NCBI RefSeq assembly: GCF_008973825.1
Contig: NZ_WCHR01000017.1
Coordinates: forward strand, 1-64,000
Reading direction: 5' to 3'
From: Gemmobacter serpentinus
GTDB taxonomy: Bacteria > Pseudomonadota > Alphaproteobacteria > Rhodobacterales > Rhodobacteraceae
Length of the DNA: 64,000 nucleotides
Position 1 is the stretch's first letter, and each line of letters opens with the position of its first letter. The notes below the pieces were generated by a model. The model worked only from the letters and a program-made list of their open reading frames with translations, did not search any database and had not been told where the DNA came from. A program made the position numbers and the translations under genes. Positions 57,177 through 64,000 of this stretch are shown here, in pieces.

Positions 57177-57581
57177 GGGGGCGCCCGCCCCCCGCTCCGG
57201 CCCGTGATTTGCGCAAACCCGCCCGCCTCTCAGTCGCCCCGATGATGGATTGGATGTTTTTTTAAATCAGTATGTTGCTGTCTCCCGTGTGCAATTCACG
57301 TTCATGCTTTGATCGCAGAATTTCGTGGTCTGGCGCGGGGCAGCGTAGTTTTCGACCCTGAGTTAGATTGGAATCTGACTAAAGGATGACGAGTCTTCGT
57401 CCGCGACGTGCGTCGATAGGAGCATGAGAGCGGGTGCCCGCAAGGAAAGAGAAGGATGAGGAGCGTAGGACGACGACGTCTTCGGCGCCCGTAGACCGAC
57501 CACAAACTTTGAACAGGGCTATAACCTCAGCGCCTGCGGGCACACGAGTCAGCGCGGAGGGATCGGTCGCCCTCGGAGAGC
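57177..57581. other. Atypical intergenic region, possibly a mobile-element remnant
   Basis: This 405-base stretch is less GC-rich than the surroundings and has short words unlike local coding sequence. A minus frame at 57302-57505 ends in RARPRNSAIKA and has no start or domain that I can defend. It borders the damaged ohr locus, so it may be the relic of an insertion. No gene is called. Confidence 0.4.
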
Positions 57582-58025
57582 TTATGTTTTGCTGGTTCTG
57601 CCGGTCAGGGCGTCGTGCAAATCCCGAACCTCGCGGTTGAGCGCGATCATCTCCTCTGCGGCCATGCCCGCCTTTGTAAACAGGGCTTCACCAAGGCAAC
57701 GGCTCTCGCTCTTCAACGCTGCCCCTCGCGGGGTCAGCGCGACCGAGACACTGCGCTCGTCATCCGGGCGGCGGGTGCGGGTGACCAGACCGGCTGCCTC
57801 CAGCCGCTTGACCAGCGGCGTGATCGTGCTCGGCTCCAGATCCAGTCGTGTCGCTATAGCGCCGACGCCGCGGCCGTCCTCCTCCCAAAGCACGCTCAGC
57901 ACCAGATATTGCGGATAGGTGATCCCCAGCTGGTCGAGCAGCGGCTTATAGAGACGGTTGATCGCCATGGAGGTCGCATAGAGCGAGAAACAGAGCTGGT
58001 CTTCGAGGGTCAGATCATGGGCCAT
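57582..58025 (-). CDS. ohrR: OhrR-type MarR-family peroxide sensor
   Basis: OhrR represses ohr and is inactivated when organic hydroperoxide oxidises its reactive cysteine. The 147-residue protein begins with EDQLCFSLYATSMAINRLYKPLLDQLGITYPQYLVLSVLWE; Cys12 is the peroxidatic residue, and a second cysteine sits near 109 in ESRCLGEALF. The winged helix is at about 50-100 (LEPSTITPLVKRLEAAGLVTRTRRPDDERS). It is divergent from ohr, as is normal, but that gene is truncated here. Confidence 0.93.
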   Translation of the reverse strand: MAHDLTLEDQLCFSLYATSMAINRLYKPLLDQLGITYPQYLVLSVLWEEDGRGVGAIATRLDLEPSTITPLVKRLEAAGLVTRTRRPDDERSVSVALTPRGAALKSESRCLGEALFTKAGMAAEEMIALNREVRDLHDALTGRTSKT

Positions 58026-58143
58026 GAGGCTGCTTATCGCGAAATTCGTTATCGCGACAATAAAAAGCTGGACAGGGTCGGGCGGGCGATCTAATAAACA
58101 TTATCGCAATAAATATTATCGAGAATCAGGAAGAAAGGCGACC
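58026..58143. promoter_or_regulatory. ohrR-ohr divergent control region
   Basis: This gap carries two similar AT-rich words, TTATCGCGACAATAAA near 58051 and TTATCGCAATAAA near 58103, and a further ATTATCG near 58118. These are candidate OhrR operator sites by position and repetition. A GAAAGG ribosome site precedes the ohr ATG at 58144. Confidence 0.45.
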
Positions 58144-58255
58144 ATGCCAGTCCAGGTTCTCTATCGCACCAAAGCCACCGCAACCGGCGGCCGTGAGGGG
58201 CAGGCCCGCAGTGAAGACGGCAGACTTGAGGTTGTGCTGTCGACGCCGAAGGAAC
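58144..58255 (+). pseudogene. ohr: Organic hydroperoxide resistance gene ohr, 5' fragment
   Basis: The first 37 codons (VLYRTKATATGGREGQARSE, then LEVVLSTPKE) are a typical Ohr N-terminus. The rest of the roughly 140-residue peroxidase, including both catalytic cysteines, is missing. At about 58255 the sequence becomes a fragment of a regulator in another frame. The ohr frame continues only to a stop at 58302. The peroxidase cannot be functional from this copy. Confidence 0.85.
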
Positions 58256-58774
58256 AGCATCGTCTTCTACAATCTGACGCTTGCGGGTCAGGCGCTGCTT
58301 GAAGTGGACGGAGGCCCGCCCATCCTGCTTGAGGAGGTCGATTTCGCGCTGATCCCTGCCGCCCGGCGCTTCACGATCTCAAGCCCTGATTCCGTCCTGC
58401 CAAAGGGGCAGTTCTCCGAGCCTGTGTTGCTCGCGCCCGGGCAGATGCGCATCGGTGATCCTGATCTTCCGGTTACGACCCAGCAGTTGGTGGGACACTG
58501 CACCTTTGGCGCGCGGGATGCTGCGCTGCTGCTGACATTGCTGCCCGATCTGGTTGTGATCCGTGGCGAGGCGCGGCTGGCGATGCTGATCCGCCTCGTC
58601 GCCGATGAGGCGCGGGCAACACGGCCGGGGCGCGAGGTGGTACTGGAACGGCTGCTGGAAGTTCTGCTTATCGAGGCTTTCCGCGCATCCAGCGGCATCA
58701 CGGCCCCACCAGGCCTGCTGCGGGGCCTTGGCGATCTGCATCTGTCCATCGCCTTGCGCGCCATGCACTCCGAA
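58256..58774 (+). pseudogene. AraC-family regulator, cupin (Cupin_6) domain fragment
   Basis: In the frame that is open at 58193-58981, residues 22-194 match the N-terminal cupin domain of AraC-type regulators: ALLEVDGGPPILLEEVDFAL, LVGHCTFGARDAALLLTLLP, and EVVLERLLEVLLIEAFR, ending ALRAMHSE. The DNA-binding domain that should follow is replaced by unrelated sequence, and the start is replaced by ohr. It is therefore an internal fragment, joined by two junctions. Similarity is recalled from the family. Confidence 0.7.
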
Positions 58775-59146
58775 ACATACTGCCCCGCAGCGATCGCTGG
58801 GCGCGGGGGGCGGCCGGAGCTTGGCGAGGTCGGCCCTTATCTGCCGGTCGTCATCGATCAATGCTGTGTGGCCGTATACCCGGAAGTCGACATCCGACCG
58901 GTATCGCAGCCGAGTCAAATTCGGTTCCGCTGTGGGGTTCCGCTCAGGCAGCTTCAGGAGCGGATCGTCAGAGCTATCTGACGCAGTCGTCTCCTTTGCT
59001 ACAACAGGTTGCTCGGAGCCTGAGGGAACGTGCGGCAAACGTATCTGCGACTTGGATCACTCTTCGCTTGCGCGAAAGGCGATTGGGCGGCAGCCTCAAC
59101 CTCATTCGCTTTGAACCAGCCCATTCCGAAACAGCAGGCCCTTGCC
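58775..59146. other. Unassigned 372-base segment between the AraC fragment and the AraC gene
   Basis: The plus frame that continues from the AraC fragment to 58981 and an antisense frame (58379-59038) both lack recognisable domains. The sequence is probably a scar plus the promoter of the AraC gene at 59147. I see nothing else in it. Confidence 0.4.
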
Positions 59147-60109
59147 ATGAGCCATTTCATCCTGCGATCTGCAGATCTTGAGGCACAGCGGCGGGTCGCC
59201 GAATTCGAGGCCGCCTGCGCCCATATCTGCCAGTTGCAGATCGAGCCGGGCGAGGGCGAGTTTGTGTCCAGGACCTCGATTGCGCTCGCGGGCGGGGTGG
59301 TGATGGCCGATACCGCCCATTCCGATTGTGTGACACATCGGACCATGGCGCTGGCTGCGGGCACCGGCGACAACCTGCTGCTGCATATTCCGTTCTCGGG
59401 CGGTTTCACCATCCGCCAACGCGGCGGGTCCGAGCAGGAGCTGCGGCCGGGGCAGATCTATCTCGATCCCAGCGAAGTGCCCGGGATTGCGCGCTTTCAT
59501 GGGCCGGAGACGCATGGCTTCTATCTGTCGATCCCGCGCGGTGTTCTGGGTGCCGCAGGCGGGCTGCCGCTGCGCGACCAGATCGCGCTGACCCCACAAT
59601 GGCGCCTTCTTCTAACCTATGCGCGGGGCGTTCATGCCGAGGCGGGGCACCTGCCGCCCGAGGATCTGGAGGCCTGCGCCACCCATATGCAGGATCTGGT
59701 GCTGATGGCGATCGGTGCCGATCGCGACACCGAGGCGATCGCGCGCGGGCGTGGTGTGCGGGTTGCGCGGCTACGCGCGATCCGCGCAGATATCGAGCGC
59801 CATCTTTCCGAGCCGGACCTGAATGCAGACCAGGTTGCGGCGCGTCACGGTATCTCGCCGCGCTATCTGCGCTCGCTCTTTGCCGAGGCGGGCACCTCTT
59901 TCGGCGATCATCTGGCCTTGCGGCGGCTCTTGCAGGTGCAAAGACACCTGAATGATCCGGCGCTGACGGGCCTGCCGATCTCGCGCATCGCGCTTGAGGC
60001 GGGGTTTGGCGACATTTCGGCCTTCAATGCCCGCTTCCGGCAGGTTTTTATGATGACGCCCAGCGATATGCGGGCGCTTGCACTTGAGCGCTGGCGCGAG
60101 GGGGGGTGA
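59147..60109 (+). CDS. AraC-family transcriptional regulator
   Basis: The 320-residue protein has an N-terminal AraC-binding-like sensor domain (LLLHIPFSGGFTIRQRGG, then LRPGQIYLDPSEVPGIARF). The C-terminal double helix-turn-helix includes LRAIRADIERHLSEPDLN, VAARHGISPRYLRSLFAEAG and ISRIALEAGFGDISAFNARF. ATG 59147 begins the homologous region; the frame is open from 59030. It lies just upstream of, and co-directional with, the three-gene secreted-protein cluster, which it may control. No ligand can be named. Confidence 0.9.
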   Translation: MSHFILRSADLEAQRRVAEFEAACAHICQLQIEPGEGEFVSRTSIALAGGVVMADTAHSDCVTHRTMALAAGTGDNLLLHIPFSGGFTIRQRGGSEQELRPGQIYLDPSEVPGIARFHGPETHGFYLSIPRGVLGAAGGLPLRDQIALTPQWRLLLTYARGVHAEAGHLPPEDLEACATHMQDLVLMAIGADRDTEAIARGRGVRVARLRAIRADIERHLSEPDLNADQVAARHGISPRYLRSLFAEAGTSFGDHLALRRLLQVQRHLNDPALTGLPISRIALEAGFGDISAFNARFRQVFMMTPSDMRALALERWREGG

Positions 60110-60211
60110 CCTGCGGGGCAGTTCCGTCTGGCCTTGGTTTGGTGCCGCCTGGCCCGAGACTTGGGCCCGAAATGCGGTCAGGCTCACGCGCATTGAACGC
60201 CGGAGAGCCCC

Positions 60212-62422
60212 ATGAAGTCCTTTCTTCCCCTGATCCTTGCCGCAGGGCTGGCCGTGCCTGCCGCCACTGTCCGGGCCGAGACCCCGGCCACCATCATCGT
60301 CATGGACGGCTCCGGCTCGATGTGGGGACAGATTGACGGGCGGCCAAAGCTGGAAATCGCGCGCGAGACAGTCAGGGAAGTGCTGGGTCAGATCCCGCCG
60401 GATCAGGCGCTTGGGCTTCTGGCCTATGGTCACCGCGAAAAGGGCAATTGCGGTGATATCGAACTGATGGTGCCGCCGGCGCAGGGCAGCGCCAGCCAGA
60501 TCAGCGATGCGGTGGGCGCGATGCGTTTTCTGGGCAAGACGCCGCTTTCTGACGCCGTCCGCCAGGCCGCCGAGGCGCTGCGCTATCAGGAAGCCGCGGC
60601 CACTGTGGTTCTGGTCACTGACGGGTTGGAGACCTGTTCCGCAGACCCCTGCGCTCTGGGGCGCGAACTTGAGGCGGCAGGGCTGAACTTCACCGCCCAT
60701 GTGATCGGCTTCGGTCTCTCGCAGGCCGAGGGCGCGCAGGTGGCCTGTCTCGCGCAGGAGACCGGCGGGCGCTATTTCGAGGCGGGGGATGCCGGGTCGC
60801 TGTCTGACGCGCTGACCGCGACGGTTGCCGCGTCCGAGCCGCTGCCCGAGACCCCGAAAATCACCCGTAGCTATTTCCCCGGTGCGGCCCTGATGGAGGG
60901 GATCGCCCTGTTTCCGACCGGCGGCACGACGGGCGCCGAAGATGTCTCGCTTGCCCCGTTCGATTTCGCGCGGGACGGCACCGTCGCGCATTGCGCGGCG
61001 CAGTGCGACGGCGATGCCCAATGTGCCGCCTGGCGCTATGAGCCGCCGGGCAGCCTTTTCGTCGAAGAGGCGCGCTGCTTCACCTATGGTGCTTCCTCCG
61101 AGATGGATTATAGCACCTATCCGCTGGAAGAGGGCTGGGCCTCGGGGATCAAGGACGGCGTTCTGATGCTCATCCAGCCTTATGTGGCACAGGAGGCGCT
61201 GCCAGATGCCGCGATCACCGCGCCGCCTTCGGCCGCCATCGGCGCATCGATCCAGGTCGGCTGGACCGGGCCTGCGGCAGAGCTGGACACGATCGAGATC
61301 GGCCTGCCGGGGGATGGTGAGCGTTGGGCCTATGCCTATGTGGCCAGCGGCAATCCCGTTTCGCTGGTGATCCCGGGCGAGCCGGGCGATTATGAACTGC
61401 GCTACAAGTTCCGCGACCACACCGTCATCGCCACCCTGCCGATTGCGGTGACAGAGGCACCGGTCACCATTAACGCGCCCGATCAGGCGTTGGCAGGGGC
61501 TGAGGTCGCGATCCATTGGACCGGGCCGGATGCCGACTATGACAATATCCAGATCGCCCTGGCGGGCAGCGACAGCTATGTCAGCTACGGCTATATCCGC
61601 GACGCCAATCCGCTGATCCTGACCATGCCAGAGGAGCCGGGGCTTTATGAACTGCGCTATAAGCTCAGCGACACGCAGGTGATCGCCACCCGCCCCATTG
61701 AGGTGCTTCCGGCGGGCGCTGCATTGCCTGACCCGGCCTCCGATGCCGCTTTGGCTCCTGTTCCGGTCGAGATCTCGGCCGAAACCGGCGGGCTTGATCT
61801 CGCTGTGACCTGGTCGGCCACGCCGGTCGCGGGCCAGAACCTGCCGCCAGAGGCCTGGGCGCTGAATCATGGCGTGACCGGCCCGGTGGGCGCCGATTTC
61901 CTGCCTGGCCGCTACGATGTCCTGGGCGATGCGGGCGACACTGTTTTTGCCGGGCAGATCGAGGTCGTCGCCGGTGGCGAAAACCGCTTCACCATTCCAG
62001 TTTCCAATGACCTCAGCCCGGCGGGGGAAGAGCAGATGGCTGACGCGGGCGAGGCCTCGACCGCAGAGGCACCCGGTGCGGACCCTGTCACCCTCAAGGT
62101 CTGGAACACCAGCCGCATCACGCTCAGTTTCGAGGACGGGCCGACAGGTCTTGGCTTTGCGCTACCTCCCGGCTGGGGCGCGGATGAGCCGTTCTTTTAT
62201 GAAACTGCGGGCGGGGTTCGCGCCGACAATCCCACAATGGGGTTCTGGCTCAAGGATGATCTCGGGCAGGGGGCGCTGATCCTGCTGAACCCGATCCGAC
62301 AGGCACCCGGACCCTGTATCGCGACCGCCGCCGGTGATCTGTGCCATGTCGGAACCGTAGCCGCGCTGGCTGCTGCCGAGGCCATCGCCCCGACGCTCAG
62401 CGTGAAGGGAGCGGCAGAGTGA
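60212..62422 (+). CDS. Secreted von Willebrand factor A domain protein with PAN-like and repeated domains
   Basis: The 736-residue protein has a signal peptide (cleaved after about 22). A VWA domain (about 25-205) follows with MIDAS motif MDGSGSMWG (Asp32, Ser34, Ser36) and LVTDGLETC. A cysteine-rich PAN/apple-like domain lies at about 245-315 (CAAQCDGDAQCAAWRYEP). Two tandem beta-sandwich repeats of about 82 residues follow (about 333-415 and 416-498, each ending in YELRYK, then VIAT). The C-terminal domain is unassigned. The domain set suggests extracytoplasmic protein or carbohydrate binding. The next gene overlaps it by 4 bases. Confidence 0.88.
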   Translation: MKSFLPLILAAGLAVPAATVRAETPATIIVMDGSGSMWGQIDGRPKLEIARETVREVLGQIPPDQALGLLAYGHREKGNCGDIELMVPPAQGSASQISDAVGAMRFLGKTPLSDAVRQAAEALRYQEAAATVVLVTDGLETCSADPCALGRELEAAGLNFTAHVIGFGLSQAEGAQVACLAQETGGRYFEAGDAGSLSDALTATVAASEPLPETPKITRSYFPGAALMEGIALFPTGGTTGAEDVSLAPFDFARDGTVAHCAAQCDGDAQCAAWRYEPPGSLFVEEARCFTYGASSEMDYSTYPLEEGWASGIKDGVLMLIQPYVAQEALPDAAITAPPSAAIGASIQVGWTGPAAELDTIEIGLPGDGERWAYAYVASGNPVSLVIPGEPGDYELRYKFRDHTVIATLPIAVTEAPVTINAPDQALAGAEVAIHWTGPDADYDNIQIALAGSDSYVSYGYIRDANPLILTMPEEPGLYELRYKLSDTQVIATRPIEVLPAGAALPDPASDAALAPVPVEISAETGGLDLAVTWSATPVAGQNLPPEAWALNHGVTGPVGADFLPGRYDVLGDAGDTVFAGQIEVVAGGENRFTIPVSNDLSPAGEEQMADAGEASTAEAPGADPVTLKVWNTSRITLSFEDGPTGLGFALPPGWGADEPFFYETAGGVRADNPTMGFWLKDDLGQGALILLNPIRQAPGPCIATAAGDLCHVGTVAALAAAEAIAPTLSVKGAAE

Positions 62423-63099
62423 AGCGCCTTCTTTTTCTGTTCATCCTAGCGGCATTGCCGATGGCCGCTAAGGCCGAAGGCAAGATGATCCTCGCCTCCT
62501 GCGCGGAAGGCCAGGGTTGTTCCTGCCGACTGTCAGAGATCACCCTCTCCGAGGCCATCGTGGTCCTTGGGCTGGAAGGGGGCGCGGGTGATGTCGTGGT
62601 CGAGGCCCCCGACGGTTCCCTTAGCCTCAGCACCGAGCACCCCGATGATCTGAACCGCCGCTATGGCGGCAGCGGCAATTGCAGCATCACGCTGTTCGAT
62701 CCGCCGGTGCCGCAGGACGGGCTCTGGAGCTTTACCCAGCGGCCCCTGACCACGCGCGGCGCCTGCCTGCCGCAGGTCAAACCCATGGTCGATCCCATGA
62801 TTGCGGCTATGGCGGCGGCGAGGCGGATCGTGTGGGGCGGCAGTTTCCACCCGGACCGGTTCCGTTTGTCCGAGGGCGGCAGCCCGCTGGTCTGGCACCA
62901 GACCGGGCCGGTTGATTACGCCTCTGAAGTTCGGGCGACCGATAGCCCGATGATCACCGCACGCTACCGTGCCACCCTGCTATCCGAGACCACGGCCCTT
63001 GCCACGGTCGACATCCTGCTCAGGGGTGGGCCGGCAGCACTTGGCATGGAGAATTGCACTTTCACGGCCGTGCTTGATGCCCGCCAGAGCGGTGACTGA
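62419..63099 (+). CDS. Secreted hypothetical protein, cysteine-containing
   Basis: I do not recognise this 226-residue protein. The start is a GTG at 62419 overlapping the preceding stop, with GGGAG upstream, giving a signal peptide (KRLLFLFILAALPMAAKA, then EG). The mature part has clustered cysteines (SCAEGQGCSCRL, NCSITL, ACLPQ, NCTFTA), which suggest disulfides in the periplasm or outside the cell. Translational coupling to the VWA gene implies a shared role. Confidence 0.78.
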   Translation: MKRLLFLFILAALPMAAKAEGKMILASCAEGQGCSCRLSEITLSEAIVVLGLEGGAGDVVVEAPDGSLSLSTEHPDDLNRRYGGSGNCSITLFDPPVPQDGLWSFTQRPLTTRGACLPQVKPMVDPMIAAMAAARRIVWGGSFHPDRFRLSEGGSPLVWHQTGPVDYASEVRATDSPMITARYRATLLSETTALATVDILLRGGPAALGMENCTFTAVLDARQSGD

Positions 63100-63124
63100 G
63101 TTTTCAACCTTAATGAGATCCAAG

Positions 63125-63688
63125 ATGAAACGCATTTTCCTTTCCGTAATCCTTGCCGCGCTTCCGCTTGCGGCGCAGGCTGATGAGGTGACCGATGCCC
63201 TTGCGGCGGCGCAGACTGCCTATGCTGCGGGTGATCTGAACGGGACGGCGGCGCAGATCACCACAGCGTCCAAGGCAATCCTTGCCCTTCAGGCGGCAAA
63301 GCTGGCGGGCTTCCTGCCGGAGCCGCCAGAGGGCTGGACGCGCGAAGTCGATGCCTCCGCCGCCGAAGGCATGGCACTGATGGGAATGGCTGGCAATTCC
63401 GTTCAGGCGCGCTACGAAGATGCCCAGGGCAAGGCCTTCACCCTGACCCTGACGGCCGACAGTCCTTTGGTGGCGCAGATGGCTGGCATCCTTGGCAACC
63501 CGCAGATGATGGCGATGATGGGCAAAGTGGTGAAAGTCGCGGGCCAGGACATGCTGGAACAGGACGGCTCGCTCTCTGCGCTGGTCGGGAGCCGGGTGCT
63601 GGTCCAGGCGCAAGGCGCGGACAGTGCCACCATGCAGGGCGTGCTTGGGGCAGTCGATTTCACCGGCCTCGCGCATTACGACAGCTGA
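63125..63688 (+). CDS. Secreted hypothetical protein
   Basis: The 187-residue protein has a signal peptide (MKRIFLSVILAALPLAAQA, then DE), a helical N-terminal part (TDALAAAQTAYAAGDLNGTAAQI), the segment AAKLAGFLPEPPEGWTREVDA and a C-terminal part with QMAGILGNPQMMAMMGKVVKV. The family is unknown. Its signal peptide resembles that of the preceding protein. It lies 25 bases after it and before a terminator, so it is the last gene of the VWA cluster. ATG 63125 is the first suitable start. Confidence 0.8.
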   Translation: MKRIFLSVILAALPLAAQADEVTDALAAAQTAYAAGDLNGTAAQITTASKAILALQAAKLAGFLPEPPEGWTREVDASAAEGMALMGMAGNSVQARYEDAQGKAFTLTLTADSPLVAQMAGILGNPQMMAMMGKVVKVAGQDMLEQDGSLSALVGSRVLVQAQGADSATMQGVLGAVDFTGLAHYDS

Positions 63689-63709
63689 GAAGGCCGGCAT
63701 CGAAAGCAG

Positions 63710-63745
63710 CAGGCCGGGGAGCGATCCCCGGCCTGTTTCATTTCT
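63710..63745. terminator. Bidirectional hairpin terminator
   Basis: CAGGCCGGGG at 63710-63719 pairs with CCCCGGCCTG at 63726-63735, followed by TTTCATTT. It lies between the convergent VWA cluster and the symporter gene and could serve both. Confidence 0.85.
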
Positions 63746-63758
63746 GTCGGAAGGGCGC

Positions 63759-64000
63759 TCAGTCCCAGATCTCGTGATCCACGCCCTTCGAGATCGCCGG
63801 GTGATCGGCGGCGCGGAACTTCGGGTCCAGTCCGGCGCGACGCTGCTCGAAGTAGTTCTTCGTCAGCGCCACGACTGTCCCGGAAAGCGCGAGGATCGCG
63901 ATCAGGTTGATCGTCGCCATCAGCCCCATCGAGGCATCGGCAAGGTCGAAGACCGTCGCAACTGCCTGAAGCGCGCCCCAGACCACCATGCCCAGCACCA
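63759..64000 (-). CDS. Sodium:alanine/glycine symporter (AGCS family), C-terminal part
   Basis: Only the last 80 codons are inside the window. The sequence VVWGALQAVATVFDLADASMGLMATINLIAILALSGTVVALTKNYFEQ matches the final membrane segments of AGCS sodium-coupled amino-acid transporters (AlsT/AgcS). The cytoplasmic tail (RRAGLDPKFRAAD) is usual for the family. The gene continues beyond 64000 on the minus strand. Confidence 0.85.
   Translation of the reverse strand, partial: VLGMVVWGALQAVATVFDLADASMGLMATINLIAILALSGTVVALTKNYFEQRRAGLDPKFRAADHPAISKGVDHEIWD

Noticed and set aside
57434-57640. Plus-strand frame reaching into the ohrR end
   Set aside because: Overlaps the 3' end of ohrR, has no domain and lies in compositionally odd DNA.
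58379-59038. Minus-strand frame opposite the AraC fragment and the following gap
   Set aside because: It shares most of its length with the recognisable cupin fragment on the plus strand and shows no domain of its own.
59771-61870. 699-codon minus-strand frame opposite the AraC and VWA genes
   Set aside because: Antisense shadow. The plus strand has signal peptide, MIDAS motif and helix-turn-helix, while this frame has none.

Overview
The window looks like chromosomal DNA of a high-GC alphaproteobacterium of the Rhodobacterales (Rhodobacteraceae/Paracoccaceae). The reasons are the gene content and order: rplU-rpmA-GNAT-obgE-proB-proA, clpP-clpX-NDUFA12-like-mlaD-DUF2155 facing accB-accC-aat, a ChpT phosphotransferase, an ornithine-lipid olsB-olsA pair, and AI-2E-type permease-hdaA-ppk-ppx. 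I cannot name the genus from the sequence alone. Most of the window is ordinary core genome.

Layout. 1-1.05 kb: wreckage of a mobile element (an IS5-type transposase fragment joined to the 3' part of a serine recombinase) that runs into a tRNA-Ser(CGA) gene. 1.3-8.4 kb: DUF2059 protein, ribosomal proteins L21 and L27, two acetyltransferases, ObgE and proline biosynthesis (proB, proA). 8.5-16.3 kb: an RTX-like protein, chpT, DUF3553, olsBA, a GntR regulator, an MBL hydrolase, a sensor kinase and a CAP-domain lipoprotein. 16.6-25.3 kb: clpP, clpX, NDUFA12-like, mlaD, DUF2155, then on the minus strand aat, accC, accB and kup. 25.5-37.8 kb: a catabolic region with two RutR-like TetR regulators, an omega-aminotransferase, a cupin, an N-carbamoyl amidohydrolase, a dihydropyrimidinase/hydantoinase and a complete ABC importer. 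Two RutR-box-like operators lie between the second regulator and the amidohydrolase gene. Together these suggest uptake and reductive degradation of pyrimidines or hydantoins, with the aminotransferase able to take the beta-alanine produced. 37.9-49.7 kb: an ScfR/DUF2083 regulator, a nuclease/phosphatase-fold protein, a DnaJ-TerB protein, a GNAT, a VOC protein, ppx, ppk, hdaA, an AI-2E-type permease and a membrane-anchored NYN-domain RNase. 49.9-57.2 kb: proS, a small lipoprotein, a second RTX-like protein, DUF2937, lolC-lolD, a cytochrome c lipoprotein and DUF1345. 57.2-59.1 kb: a scarred segment with intact ohrR, a truncated ohr and a fragment of a cupin-type AraC regulator. 59.1-63.7 kb: an AraC regulator followed by three secreted proteins, the first with von Willebrand A, PAN-like and repeated beta-sandwich domains. 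The 3' end of an AGCS sodium:amino-acid symporter gene closes the window on the minus strand.

The most notable unlabelled structure is a composite intergenic element: one or two GC-rich hairpins, then a C-run followed by GGATATTT and, in most copies, GAACAGATGA. It occurs in full at least four times, usually between co-directional genes and just before the next gene's Shine-Dalgarno. I see no CRISPR array, no intact prophage and no clear defence system. I found no convincing wholly new multi-gene system; the secreted von Willebrand trio is the least explained cluster.
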